The position numbers were made by a program, and so were the translations under genes. From Rhododendron vialii (taxonomy: Eukaryota; Streptophyta; Magnoliopsida; Ericales; Ericaceae), in assembly GCF_030253575.1 (NCBI RefSeq), contig NC_080559.1, forward strand, positions 33,041,501 through 33,105,500: a stretch of DNA of 64,000 bases, written 5' to 3'. A model generated the notes under the pieces. That model ran no database searches, was not told where the DNA came from, and saw only the letters and a list, made by a program, of their open reading frames with translations. Positions within the stretch are counted from its first letter, which is position 1. Every line of letters starts with the position of its first letter. This document shows, piece by piece, positions 1 through 11,273 of the stretch.

Positions 1-194
1 CTTTGAATTCGTTGATATGATTCAACACTTTGGGTAAATAGGAAACAGCGTGGATCAAAATCAAGTGAGCCTAAAGGAGTAACAGACACGTTTATGTGAC
101 TAACATGTATGTGAAGCATTCTCATATGCATACCCCGCCTGTATACAAACCATAGTATGGAGTATTAGCTCAAGTTCAAAAATAATAAAAAAAC

Positions 195-3100
195 CTGCAG
201 TCAAGATCTTCAAACTGTCCTGTACCAACTGCAACTTGTTTCCCAAAGCCACCTGCAGAATGAGACCAATCAAGACATATAAGCTGCTGGATTAGGCATC
301 ACACAGATGCAAAGTTATTCCGGACGCATTTCACATAACGTTCATGATATCGACAACTTGTTTCCCCCAGCAAACCTTGTCGTCTTATATTATTAACCAA
401 TTAATTCAGTAATTTAACTTCTAGAAAATGTTATATCTCACTTGGAATATAATTTGACTTTCGGCATTCAATAAAATTAACCAGATTTCCAATTTACTAT
501 ATAACCTTTTGGCTGACATCACACAAGTCACTAACTGCAATTTTGAAACCAACTTCCAAAATTGAATGAAATGTAAGACAATAAAAACATCAACCAGACC
601 GTTCAAAAAAATAAATAAAAACATCAACCAGAAAAAGGAAGAAGACATCAAAGAGGTAACTGGACCTGCTCCCCCATGAACACATGTGGATGAAATTTAC
701 CTTTGAGAATTGTCTTCTCAAAGTGCACACCAGCAACATGACCAGTTCTGTCATCTGAATCTAGAAAACCAACCGGCTTCCGGAAGAAAACAAAGTGGAT
801 TTCACGCTGGCTTGTACGGAGATGAGATGATTCTGAAACGACTGCCTTTGAGAGCAATTCATACACCCTCCTCTGGATTCGACTATTCTTCAGTTCTTCC
901 TTTACCAAATAACAAGGCATCATTTTGATAGCATCAGTTCAGTTAGGATATTTCAGGCCAATTCCTCACTCCCAACACACACACACACATGAAACAAAAA
1001 CAAAACCAAAGAAAGAAGGGAAGAATAACTTCTTGCAAACAAAGCCCCCCAAGCTACTAATAAGGAGTGCAGATATTTGGAGAGGAATTTTACCTCATCT
1101 GCTGGGGTTTTCACTAGATCAGCTTCTTGAATATTAATATGTAAATCTCTGATACCTGCAGAAAGACCCCAATAACTCCATAAAAACCACATTCGAAGTG
1201 GGTCCAATAAATCTTTAAAAAAAAAAAACTCTTAACAATTTGAGAGAGCTCTGAAAGACCAAACCAAAAGGGGGAAAAAAAGGCAAAGAAACTTTGAACT
1301 AATCATGATAGACAAAGATCAGGAGATTAAGAATTACCAAGAACTTCACGTAACTCTTTTGCAGTACAAGCAGCTTGCACTGGTCCACGTCTTCCAACTA
1401 AGTATACTTTTCTGCAAAAGTATTTGTGCATACAGAACAAATATAACTGGGATCCAACTAAACCAAAATAGATGGTACCAAAAGGTAAGACAGAAAACCT
1501 TATAGAGCTCTCCTCTAGAGCAGCCAAAGCATGGCTGGAAATATCAGTTGTTGCAAGTTCTGCAGGTGGTCGTAAAAGAATACGTGCCACATCAAGAGCT
1601 ACATTTCCCTGAATGCAAACAAAGATGATAGTTGGCTCTGAATGGTTACCAGGTCAGAATGTTTAAGGGGATTAAAAGGGTTCATAACTACAAACAGCTA
1701 ACACTATAGCCTTAAACCTTTTATCATTCTTCCTCTGTGCATTATAAATCTTAAAACGAGAATTCTAAACATAGCCAAAGTGACTGCTGAGAATAGTCTT
1801 TGTTCATTGTTCAAGTAAGGAATATTTCCAAAGGACATGCATACTCATTGACTGTAGTTGTTAGAATTCCTGCTTCGAATTTCGATCTGACACTTTGGAA
1901 ATGAAACCTCAAATACACATCAGAATGACGATACACAATAGTCTTATGATGTCATCAATCAACATAATTCTCAACCAAGTAGTAAGTACAATAAAGTGCA
2001 ATATTTAAAATTTTGTGAGCCAATATTAGGAAATCTAAAGTGAGTAATGCCCAATCAAGTGTGTGTGGTTTAAGCTTCTCTGCTTCCATTGAAAGAACAT
2101 GTGATAAAAGAAAATCATCATATAGACATATTACCAAAATAATAGTTCTTTAATAAGAGCCTAAGAGGTGGTGGTATTTCAAAATTGAAACCAACAAAGG
2201 ATTGTTCACACCAGTCAAAAGTTACCTAAGACCCGGTTCCCCCCTCTTCACTTTTCTTTTTCGGAAATTAAAAACAAAAATAGACTTGTTTCCCTTCCAC
2301 ATATCGGGTCTAGTTTTCAGTTAAAGCACAAGAAGTAAGTTATTCTTGCCAGCATTTTACCCGGGACTTTTGGTGCTTCCATCAATCATATTGGAAACTG
2401 GTGAAGAAGGAGAAGATACCTGACCAAGAATAACTGCAGTATCAGAGCCCTTCAAGTCTGGAGCAAAATGTCTGCAGTCAGGGTGCCCATTATACCACCA
2501 AACGAATTCTCTAGCTGAGTGTATCCCTGTCAAATCCTACACAAGAAAGCCAATAAATCTAAAGCCATCACGTCTGTCAAAGATACCATAAAAATACCAA
2601 TAGTGCAGAGGAGTAAACCACAAGCGAAAACAATGTCATTTACACATACTTCTCCCGGAATACCAAGAACTCTATCGCTTTCAGCTCCATAGGCAAGCAC
2701 AACCTGGTCGGTAGCAACAAACTCATCATCAAAGAATAAAACCATTTACAGGCAATTATACAAATCTAAGTGCTTCAATCAGCACAAAATTTCATCTACA
2801 GCTGGTACCTTACCACATCATATATCTCCCTGAGCTCAGACAAAGATACAGAAGACCCAAGTGACACGTTTCCGATGAAGGAGCATCGTTCATTTTGAGC
2901 AACCCGCAAAAACTGGTTTGTCACAATCTGTTGCAAGTTTTCTGGTAAACTAAGCTCAATTAAGAGTATTACATGAGAAATACATCTTAATAAATACAGA
3001 AATACAAGAGGTAATTCATCAACAACAAATAGCTACAAAAGACTTTATAATGGTATGAAGATTTGGAAAACCTTGGTTTCGGGATGATCCGGTGCCACGC

Positions 3101-3437
3101 CGGACCGGACTAATCCATATGGGGTCGGCAACCTATCAATGATGTCAACCTCGGCTTCTTTATGTGTCTTCAGCATCTGGTTTCAGCAAATTCAAGAAAA
3201 AACAAAAACAAAAAAAAACTATTAATTCAAAACTTAATCAACTCAAAATCATGGCGTTCATCAAACAAGCTCATGTACGATGTATAGCTACACATGCATA
3301 TACAGATAGATAATAAGCACCTTCTCAGCTGTGTAAAAGCCAGCAGGTCCACTGCCGACAACGCAGACGCGCAACGGATTAGAAGAGAGGGAAGAGAAGC
3401 TTCTCGAAAACAATGTCTTTGCCCTAGAAATTGCCAT
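195..3437 (-). CDS. MFDR: Mitochondrial NADPH:adrenodoxin (ferredoxin) reductase, C-terminal part off-window
   Basis: This flavoenzyme passes electrons from NADPH to a mitochondrial ferredoxin, serving Fe-S cluster and biotin-type pathways in the matrix. Ten exons can be read on the minus strand: 3321-3437, 3072-3176, 2814-2927, 2650-2703, 2420-2536, 1499-1608, 1338-1411, 1094-1155, 701-899 and 195-252. All have GT-AG junctions and consistent phase. The ATG at 3437 opens a short basic, Ser-rich leader typical of a mitochondrial presequence. It is followed by the FAD-binding GSGPAG (residues 28-33) and the conserved [19 protein letters not shown]-like stretch. The NADPH-binding [11 protein letters not shown] lies near residues 168-178, and [18 protein letters not shown] is in exons 7-8. 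The last visible exon ends in GQFEDLDC. I see no frame damage. About 150 C-terminal residues should lie left of position 1. Family assignment is from remembered homologues; the boundary at 899 (acceptor before GAAGAA) is the least certain. Confidence 0.93.
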
Positions 3438-3780
3438 GTCTCTGGATCGAAGATTCAGTTAGGGTTTCAACCAGTCGCGGCAGATTTCGAAAGAGCTCGA
3501 AAAATCTCTACTAGTATTTGGCGGGGCAAAATTATGAGGCTTCTTCCAGCACTGAAATTGACGTGATAACTCCAGATGGGCTTTAAGCAAGCCCAAATCG
3601 AAACTGGTCTAATCTAAGGGTTGGCCTGGTAATTTTGATCCGCAACTCTTGGGGCTACTTCACCTCAAGGTGAAAACGTGTGAAACGAGAGAAGCCGTAG
3701 AGGGAAATGACGGTCCAGGACACTTTGGGATCCTAAATTACTAAGAAGAATGAGCCTATTTCCAAAATTTACCATTAATC

Positions 3781-3902
3781 TTGCACTTACTAATTCTTAC
3801 CGGTCATTAACAGAAAATCACGTCTTTACCGGTCTTTAAACGGTAATTCTAATCCTAGACCGTCATTTTTCCAAGTTGTAAGAATTAGTAAGATGTGCGA
3901 AA
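3781..3902. repeat. Small fold-back, MITE-like
   Basis: Two arms sharing TTACTAATTCTTAC and its reverse complement, with flanking GCAC/GTGC, face each other about 85 bp apart. The interior is rich in ACCGGTC/GACCGT. This is the arrangement of a short non-autonomous DNA element. No clear target duplication was found. Confidence 0.4.
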
Positions 3903-4023
3903 TTGGCCCGTGAGGCCGTGACACTCTACATTGTCAGGAAAAAAAAATTTAATTGGCTTTTGTCATATTTTCCATCTCACTTCTTGTTGTGCTTCCATAC
4001 ATTAATATGAAGGGAATGACTTC

Positions 4024-4282
4024 GGTGTCCCTGGTAATTTGGGAACACCGTAACTTTTGGCATAACAAAATCATTATGAGCATAACCATTCATTACAAGT
4101 ATAACCAAAACCATTGCAAGCATAACCAAACCCATAACAAGGCATAACTTGGTTGGTTATGCCTTGGTTGATTTTTGGTTATGCCTTATTATGGTTCTAT
4201 TATGCTTTTAATGATTTTTGTTATGCTTGTAAAGGTTCTGTTATGCCAAAAATTACGGTGTCCCCAAAATGACCGGGACACC
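4024..4282. mobile_element. Fold-back element built of GCATAAC repeats
   Basis: The outer arms are inverted copies: GGTGTCCC, a degenerate spacer, ACACCGTAA, then TTTTGGCATAACA on the left, with the mirror image ending GGGACACC on the right. Inside, each arm is a run of five or six degenerate copies of GCATAACCA on the left and GGTTATGC on the right. The whole 259 bp is therefore one imperfect hairpin whose turn is near 4150. There is no coding capacity. It is likely a non-autonomous DNA transposon whose arms have grown by internal tandem repetition; the superfamily is unknown because no clean target duplication is visible. Confidence 0.6.
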
Positions 4283-4971
4283 ATAGCATCATCCATGAAA
4301 CTAATAGAAGTGATTTCACGTAGTCTATAAAGAAGAAATGTTTATTGATATATAAAGTCATCCTAAACTTTATCTTGATAATATTATTTTCCCAAAACAC
4401 CATTACATGCGTTTGGATCTTGCGATTGAATCCCATTTTTAACTATTGTTAAGACACTGTATCAAAATACAACAATTATTCTTTTTTCGCAACCATAGAG
4501 GTGTTGAAAATGGACTTAACAAGCGAATGAATTTAGATTTTGTTAGAATCAAACTAAAACCATTTTGATTAAAAAAAAATTTACCTATAAATATTAGAGC
4601 AATAAAGGGTTTCCGGATGCAAAAGTTAATTTTGTTGTCCTTGCTTGGATTCAAATATAATGCTTACCTCAATTATGCTACAATCACACAAACTCACTCG
4701 CATAAAAATTGGGCCCACATACGATATTACTGATCGATACAGTACGGGATTCAAAAACCTAATTGGCCCCTAACGTTTTAAATTAGTGGTCCTCCATATG
4801 TGTGGAACAAATTGTGTGAAAATAACAGGTGTTTTTGTTTTCCCATTATATAATTCAACGCTGAAAAATACTCATTGCTCCATAATTGTCAATGATAGGC
4901 AATCCCATTTTGGCATAGAGCATTCAATTTCGTAAGCTCGCAAAATTGGTAATTGTCACGTGGTCAACTTG

Positions 4972-6899
4972 TGTGGGCAGCGTGCCCTTTGGAATTTCCG
5001 GATTTCAAAATGTGAGGGCCCAGATCGGGGGAGCGCGAGCGGGTAAGCAAGCGCTCGCAAAATACAGAGTCGCCACTCGGGTTTTGAAGGTCCGACACCC
5101 AAGGAACCATATTTTGAAGCACTTGTCGCGCTGTTTGATTTGAAAAAGTTTAAGGAACCAATCCGTCATAACCATATCTGGGTTCGGGAGCCAGGTTACG
5201 AGAGGGGAAGGGTTTTATGGCACCCCTCTCGCCCAATCCGGAGATCGGTTTCTATTTAGGCATTTGCGAAAAAATGTTTGTTTGCGATTCTGTTTCATTA
5301 ATCAATTTTTAGCCAATTAGGGCGGGGGAACAGTTAATCGGGGATTAAAACTGTAACATGTTTGCAGGATGCGATGGATATATCATGGATGGATGGAATG
5401 TTTAAATAAATTAAAATTGGGATGAAAACCAACGCTTATGGTTGAAACACCAAAACAGGGCTTTGTATGAGATTAGCACAAATGGTGGCTAACTTGCATG
5501 CATGAATCAACCTGCATGCAAATGAACCAACGCGCGATAGTCCCATACACTCGCGCGAGTGTTGATACTTCACAAACAGCTTGACTTTTATCCCCTTCTG
5601 GGCTCTGGAAGGACCAGTGCTCACCCAGGTGCAAACCACGCAGTTTATGAGTACTTGAAAGTAAGCAATATTACAACGTGCAGTAATAATTTTGAAATAC
5701 AACCCCTAAACAGTGGGGGTGACTAAACAGAGGCCAAGGCCAAGCTGCCCATGCAAGGGCAGTTTCTAGAATTAAGACAACCATCGCGCGACAGAGTGAC
5801 ATACTCGCGCGAGTGTTTTGACTGGACTTTCAGGAACTACTTTGCATGCCTGGGCTCTGAGAACATATTCAGAAGCGAACCAGGGGCATTCTCAAACTGA
5901 ATAACTAAAAATTCTAAGTTTAACTACAGATTTAGCATACAAGACAGTGACATATCACAAATATTCTCCACAGGAAGGCATAAGACTATAAATGAACGAG
6001 GACAAGGATCCCATCCCCACGAGAACCATATCGTGCTGACTAGAACCGTCGCGCGATTAAGTGGGTATCTCGCGCGTGGGAGTGCTTTTCCGCGGTAACT
6101 TGTAACTCTGCTGGCTTTAGGACCACAACTGGTATTGATTACCAGCCTTGGCCCTGTCAACCCCCCTCAGGGGTTTGAACAGTAAGCAGAAAAGTGTTAT
6201 ACCTTTGCTTAAGTGTCTTGAAGATGGCTTGAATGAGGTGGTGAGGCTTGGATAGTGATTATGTGGGAGTGAGTGCAATATGGAGTGCTTGTGCTTGAAC
6301 TTACTTCTTCTTCCTTGAGAACTTTTTTGGTAACCCCCTAAGATGAACCATGGGGGGGTATTTATAGAAGGAGGAGTTGGTTGGTGGTTAGGCAAGGCCA
6401 TGCAACCAGCCAACAAGGCTGGTTACAATTACTTGATGGAGAAGTGGGGTGCCAAAGGTGATGGGAGAATGGGGTAGAGGTGGTGCAAGGGGAGCCCCCC
6501 AGAACGCTGTTCAGTCGACGAAACGGGGTTACATAGGCCTGTAGCCCCCTGATCACCACGCAATCCAGATGAAAATGACAGTGTTGACCATCGCGCGAGG
6601 GATTGGATGTGTCGCGCGAGTATCAAACAAACCCCGCGAGGGTCATCAGTCAAAACTTTGACTTTGACCACCACCTGGCAAGTGAAGCATCGCGCGAGGG
6701 TCCTAGTGCATCGCGCGACTGTCAAACCCAAGGTCCAGGTTTTTGGTTGAAGGGTTTCAGGGCTAAGGATGGGTTCCACGTACACCAAACTTAAGCCATT
6801 TCATTTTCTCAAAACTGTTTTCGACCTGATTCATCATCGGGGAAACAAGAAACCGAAAACAAAGTAAAACGATCGAGAAATCAGATTGGGGTGTCTACA
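4972..6899. mobile_element. LTR-type fossil, probably a solo LTR (about 1.9 kb)
   Basis: The segment begins TGTGGGCAG and ends GGGGTGTCTACA, giving TG...CA ends. It is flanked on both sides by the same 5 bp, ACTTG (4967-4971 and 6900-6904), as expected of an LTR retrotransposon insertion. No gag or pol domain is recognised, so a solo LTR or a non-autonomous relic is most likely. A conserved block near 5060-5250 (GCCACTCGG, GAGGGGAAGG, GGCACCCCTC) resembles plant LTR leaders that I remember. It carries five pairs of the palindrome TCGCGCGA, listed as a separate repeat. It is a broken, non-coding fossil, and age cannot be estimated without a second LTR. Confidence 0.55.
5530..6718. repeat. Five pairs of TCGCGCGA palindromes, each pair 21 bp apart
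   Basis: Copies start at 5530/5551, 5784/5805, 6049/6070, 6591/6612 and 6690/6711. In every pair the second copy starts exactly 21 bp after the first. The consensus is TCGCGCGA, with one-base variants ACGCGCGA at 5530 and TCGCGCGT at 6070. Flanks are also partly conserved (ACCA before, GTGTT or GTCAAAC after). All copies lie within the LTR-type fossil at 4972-6899. Confidence 0.85.
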
Positions 6900-6929
6900 A
6901 CTTGTTACAAGAAATCAAAACCTACTAGT

Positions 6930-7761
6930 AGGGGTGAGCACGGTCCAGATTGGTTCGGTTTAATAATAAACCAAGAACCAAACCAATACTTATGGATTAT
7001 GAATTTGGAAAACCAAACCAGCCCACAAAAGACATAAAACCAAACCAATCCAAACCATTAAAATACGGTTCGGTTTCAGTTTTAAACCACGGTTTGCTTT
7101 GAACTAAGCTATTGTCTTCAAAAAAAAATTAAAGTTCTTAAAATTACGAAGATAAATTAAAACCAATTCCATTCAAATTATTAAAACACACTAATATCAA
7201 CCAACTAATTAAGAGTAGAATACCTACAATTGCCTCAAGTTTTAAACTAAAAAAATAAAATACTGGCAAGTCACTAAAATGAACCAACTAATAATGCCAA
7301 CTACTAAACATCGTAAGATAGTTTAACCAAATAAAATGCCAAAGATAATTCCTCAAACTATTGAATTTAAATGAGGCAGCAAAAGGCAGTAGTAGCAACA
7401 TGGTAGAAACCAACTTGCAAGGTTCATATCATTAACTTCGCGGGGAAGGAAAATTAAATATTGCGGTGGATTTAATAGGATCAATAAATTAAGAAAATAT
7501 TTGACTAAAGCTCTCATATTTATTGGGTGAATCATAATTAAATTAATCTGACTATAAATATATATATATGTATGTATTATACGGTTCGGATCGGTTTAGA
7601 ACCACAACCGTAAATGTGAATCCACAAACCAAATCATATAACACGGTTTCTAATTTTTTTAAACCATGACCAAACCATACTACTAAAAAACCGGATCAAA
7701 CCTTCCGGTTTGGATTGATTTGGACTGGATTCGCGGTTTAACGGATTTTTTCTCACCCCTA
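6930..7761. mobile_element. hAT-like non-autonomous DNA element (about 830 bp)
   Basis: The ends are inverted: AGGGGTGAGCA on the left and CTCACCCCT on the right, an end type known from plant hAT elements. Subterminal regions carry many degenerate copies of GGTTCGGTTT / AAACCAAACC and CGGTTCGG, typical of hAT subterminal repeats. The interior is AT-rich with no transposase. No exact 8-bp target duplication is seen (CCTACTAGT on the left, AAGCCTAG on the right). It sits between two copies of a duplicated 80-bp flank. Confidence 0.55.
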
Positions 7762-7785
7762 AAGCCTAGTAGTCATTTTGGTATT

Positions 7786-7862
7786 CAATTTCGTAAGCTC
7801 CCAAAATTGGTAATTGGCACGTGGTCAACTTGTTCCTAATTACTACGAGAAATCAAAACCTA
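7786..7862. repeat. Second copy of a flank also present at 4925-4971 plus 6905-6926
   Basis: The stretch from CAATTTCGTAAGCTC through CACGTGGTCAACTTG to AGAAATCAAAACCTA repeats the sequence interrupted by the LTR-type fossil, with only a few differences. The two copies flank the hAT-like element. This indicates a local duplication older than the LTR insertion. Confidence 0.7.
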
Positions 7863-7980
7863 GAAACTATTCTAACTTTTGACATTTTCTTTTTCCTGTC
7901 GTAACTAACATCAAAACAACGAACTTTTCCGATATAATAGTCGCCAAGTTTCATGCTCTTTCTTCACATTCACTTCAATT

Positions 7981-7983
<3 letters not shown>

Positions 7984-8030
<47 letters not shown>
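7984..8030 (+). repeat. (CT)n microsatellite in the leader of the phosphorylase-family gene
   Basis: A pure CT tract of about 47 bp ends 107 bp before the ATG at 8138, so it probably lies in the 5' leader or core promoter. Confidence 0.95.
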
Positions 8031-8032
<2 letters not shown>

Positions 8033-8137
8033 CACCACCGGAAGGCTTCTGATCAAGATTTGTTTGATAATTAAGCCTCCGGATTAGTTTACGCGCGGAG
8101 ATATCAACACTGCTAAGATTTAGAGAAAGAAAGAAAT

Positions 8138-11100
8138 ATGAAAAACCGTACGAATTACACGTTATTAGGATGTCTTGTTTTGGTATTGTGTTTTATTAGT
8201 GGAGGAGATGGTGCAATTTCTCGTAATGTAATGAAAGAGGTCACTGGAATAAACAAGGAGGGTCCATATTTGGGCATTGTGGTGCCAAACAACTTTGAGA
8301 TGAGCCCTCTTCTCCAATCTCCTAGCTTCGTGGGTGATGCAAAGTTTGGCTTCTTGGATTTTTCTGGTATAGGAGATGTGATAAGCCTAAAACTCTTACT
8401 TTTATGGTAACGCTGTAAACGAATCGAGTAACTCGTCAGCTCGATTTGGTTCGGCTTGTTTACTAAACGAGCCTAGCTCGTACTCGAGTTTTTGGCTCGT
8501 TTACTAAACGAGCCAAGTGGAGTTCGGCTTGTTCGACAAAAGCTTGGCTCGTTAAGGGTGGTTTGGCTCGATTAAAGAGACTCGTTTAGTAAAAGACTAA
8601 GCTCGGCTCGTTAAGGATCGAGCTCGAGTTTTTGGCTCATTTACTAATCGAGCCGAGCTCGAGCTTGACAAAGCTCGGCTCGTTTACAGCCCTACTTTAT
8701 GGTTGTCAAGCTCGGCTCGTTTACAGTCCTACTTTACGGTCTTTTTTGTTGTTTTTTGTAAATAAAAGATTAATAAATCCTTTTTGTGCTTTGTTTTCTA
8801 TTAATCAGTATTCTCATCAAAAAAAAAAAAGTGATACTTTTCTTTTCCATTTTTCTGCTTAGTGTTTATTGTGTAAACAAGAAACCTTTTTTCCGGAAAA
8901 TTCGTATTTGATGAAATGACATTTTATGAAACTTTTCGAATGATAATTAATGAAGATAAAAGTACGGAGTGTATTAATCGATACAGATGCATATACATGT
9001 GTATTGCGATAATCATTTTCCATTTTGAGTATTTAGCGTATAATTTGAAACATCCACCACTAATCATTTTCCTTGTGTGATTTGCTTGCACAGGAAGACG
9101 GTTTCACTTGGGACGATTAGGAAAAGAAAAGGTCATTGTGGTATTGACTGGATTAGGCATGGTATGTCAAGCAACTTACATACTTTACCCCCCCTTCCCA
9201 AAATGAGATTAAGGTCGACAATCGGGGCAAAACTATCCACGTGGCTGGCCGTTATTGGTGCAAACTTTGAGGATCTTGAAATTTTTGCCAATCGTGACAA
9301 GATTGCCCCATCAATTGTGACCACCCGTAAAGTCCTGAAAGTTGTAATTTTTATAACTTATTATAGTCTGCAGTGAAAAAGTTCCCAAAAACAAATCTTT
9401 TACTAAATCAAGTTCTTCTTTGACAAATTAATTCAGTGTGTTTGTGGGATAGCTTAATGCAGGGATAGCCACAGAATTACTGCTAACCCTATTTTGGGTG
9501 AAAGGAGTTGTTCACTATGGGATTGCAGGGAATGCAAACCCTGACCTCCAGATTGGGGATGTCACTATTCCTCACTTCTGGGCTCATACTGGCCTTTGGA
9601 ATTGGCAGGTATATACATATCCTTTTCATTTTCAGACCATATATGGTAACTTTTGTGGAGAATCCGAATCCATAAATTGTTTACAGGGAATTTTTCTCCA
9701 AATAAACCCATTTTCGAAGACATGTCAAAAAACTGTTCTTTTTTTTTAAGGGATTATTACCACTAGGTACAAAAAAATAAAAAATATTTCCCATTAAGGT
9801 AAGATAGAATATTTAATTACCACTTGGTCCACTTTTTACAAAATACATTTACCATTAATGGAAGTGCCACCTTAGGGTTTTAGGGTACCCTAAAACCTTA
9901 GGGTACATTAGGATTTTAGGATGCCATAGAATTTGAGGGTGTCCTAGGGTTTTAGAGTGACCTAGAATTTTCGGATTTAGGATACCCTAGAGTTTAAGTT
10001 TAGGCGCTTTCTTAGAACCCTAGAGTTTTGGTTTAGGCACTTTCATAAGGGTTTTAGGGTACATTTTCCTATCATAGGGTGATAGCGATTTAGACACTTT
10101 CATAGGGTACCCTATGATTTAGGCATTTTCATAAGATACCCTATGGTTTATGCACTTTTATAGGGTATCCTAGGGTTTGGGCACTTTCATAGGGTACCCT
10201 AGGTTTTAAGCATTTTTCAGAGTTTAGGTACTTTCATAGAGTTTTTGTGTTTCATTAATTGGAGGGGCCCTGGTGGAAAATACTTTTTATTTTCTGTACC
10301 CAGCGGTAAAAAGACGTTTTTTCTAAGAATATGTGTAGATAACGAGGGTGAATTTACGAATTCATCGTTATTTTTCTTTTGGAAAATACAAAAACTGGCT
10401 ATGAAAACAGATCTAAACAAGACTTCATTTGTTTTTGAGTTCTGCTGCCGGTACTCGGATGATTTGTGTGGGACTCGTAGTGGGCTCCACAACAAAATCT
10501 GTGCACAATCTGTGCACAGATTGTATGTGTGGGTATCATTTATGTTTGTTTTTTTCCTTTCTCGTGTTATGTGCTTACAAAATATGTACAGAGATATGGA
10601 GATGGGCCTAGAGATGAATTATCATTTGAATCCAACGGAGACTACACAAGGAGTATCGGTCACTTGGAATTTTCCCAACACAACAATGAGACCGGAAGTG
10701 AGAAATCACAGGATAACTTTCTGAACCGTATTTGGTATCAACCCGAAGAGATTTTTCCGGTGAAAGGAACTCCGGAAATCAGGCAACATTCCTTCTGGGC
10801 TCCCGTCGACGATTATTACTTTCAACTTGCAGAAAGGCTCAAGGTATGTTTCAGTCATTTTTCAACCGTGTTCGGTATTGACCTAACGATTGACATGTCA
10901 ATCCACTTACACCATCCGTCATCTCTGACTCCAGGGAATGAATTTGACAAGATGTGTGAACTCCACGACTTGTTTACCAAGAACCCCAATCGCGACGAGG
11001 GTGGAGAGGGGGATAAGTGCGAGTACATTTGTTGACAACAGGGCATATCGGGAATTCCTGTTTTCCAAGTTCAATGCCACTGCCATTGACATGGAAAGTG

Positions 11101-11273
11101 CCGCGGTTTCTCTAGTCTGCATCCAGCACCAGAAGCCTTTCGTTGCAATCAGAGCCCTGTCTGATTTAGCCGGTGGGGGTTCCTCTGTTTCCAATGAAGC
11201 TGCCATTTTCGCTTCCTTGGCTGCCCAAAATGCAGTTAATGTTGTAATCAAGTTTGTTAAGTTATTGTCTTAG
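8138..11273 (+). CDS. Phosphorylase-superfamily protein, bark-storage/MTA-SAH nucleosidase-like, secreted
   Basis: Five exons, 8138-8366, 9094-9161, 9453-9608, 10592-10843 and 10935-11273, join in frame to 347 residues. A hydrophobic N-terminal stretch (LLGCLVLVLCFISGGDG, residues about 9-25) looks like a cleavable signal peptide. The PNP/UDP phosphorylase fold is indicated by VVLTGLGMLNAGIATELLL, HYGIAGNANPDLQIGDV, RYGDGP and the C-terminal DMESAAVSLVC and IRALSDLAGG. These correspond to the nucleoside-binding ME and the catalytic Asp of nucleosidases. Plant relatives include poplar bark and wound-induced storage proteins and several Arabidopsis phosphorylase-superfamily proteins. The function here is either a vacuolar/apoplastic storage protein or a nucleosidase; the sequence does not decide. 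The gene is intact. Introns 1 and 3 are swollen by a hAT-like insertion and a telomere-like repeat. Confidence 0.92.
8408..8694. mobile_element. hAT-like MITE in intron 1 of the phosphorylase-family gene
   Basis: The left end TAACGCTGTAAACG and right end CGTTTACAGCCCTA are inverted, and the body is dense in GGCTCGTTTACTAAACGAGCC-type repeats. Flanking 8-mers TTTTATGG and CTTTATGG differ by one base, fitting an 8-bp hAT target duplication. It starts 42 bp after the exon 1 donor. A further 37-bp copy of the right end plus target follows directly at 8703-8742. Similar but degraded sequence occurs near 43190-43350. Confidence 0.65.
9871..10240. repeat. Degenerate telomere-like / TAGGGTACCCTA tandem repeat in intron 3
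   Basis: Short units related to TTTTAGGG and its complement alternate (palindrome TTTTAGGGTACCCTAAAA at 9879-9896). They pass into a looser unit of about 40 bp, TTTAGGCACTTTCATAGGGTA and variants, repeated several times. It lies inside the intron, 350 bp before exon 4. Confidence 0.7.

Noticed and set aside
1-194. Possible further exon of the NADPH:adrenodoxin reductase gene
   Set aside because: No conserved residues of the expected next segment could be read; it is treated as intron at the window edge.
5530-6718. CRISPR-like array of short repeats
   Set aside because: Repeats are 8-bp palindromes in pairs with irregular distances between pairs, in a plant LTR-type element; no cas genes or unique equal-length spacers.
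10245-10591. Open frames upstream of exon 4 of the phosphorylase-like gene
   Set aside because: They are read-through of intron 3 into exon 4; homology to the family begins only after the AG at 10590-10591.
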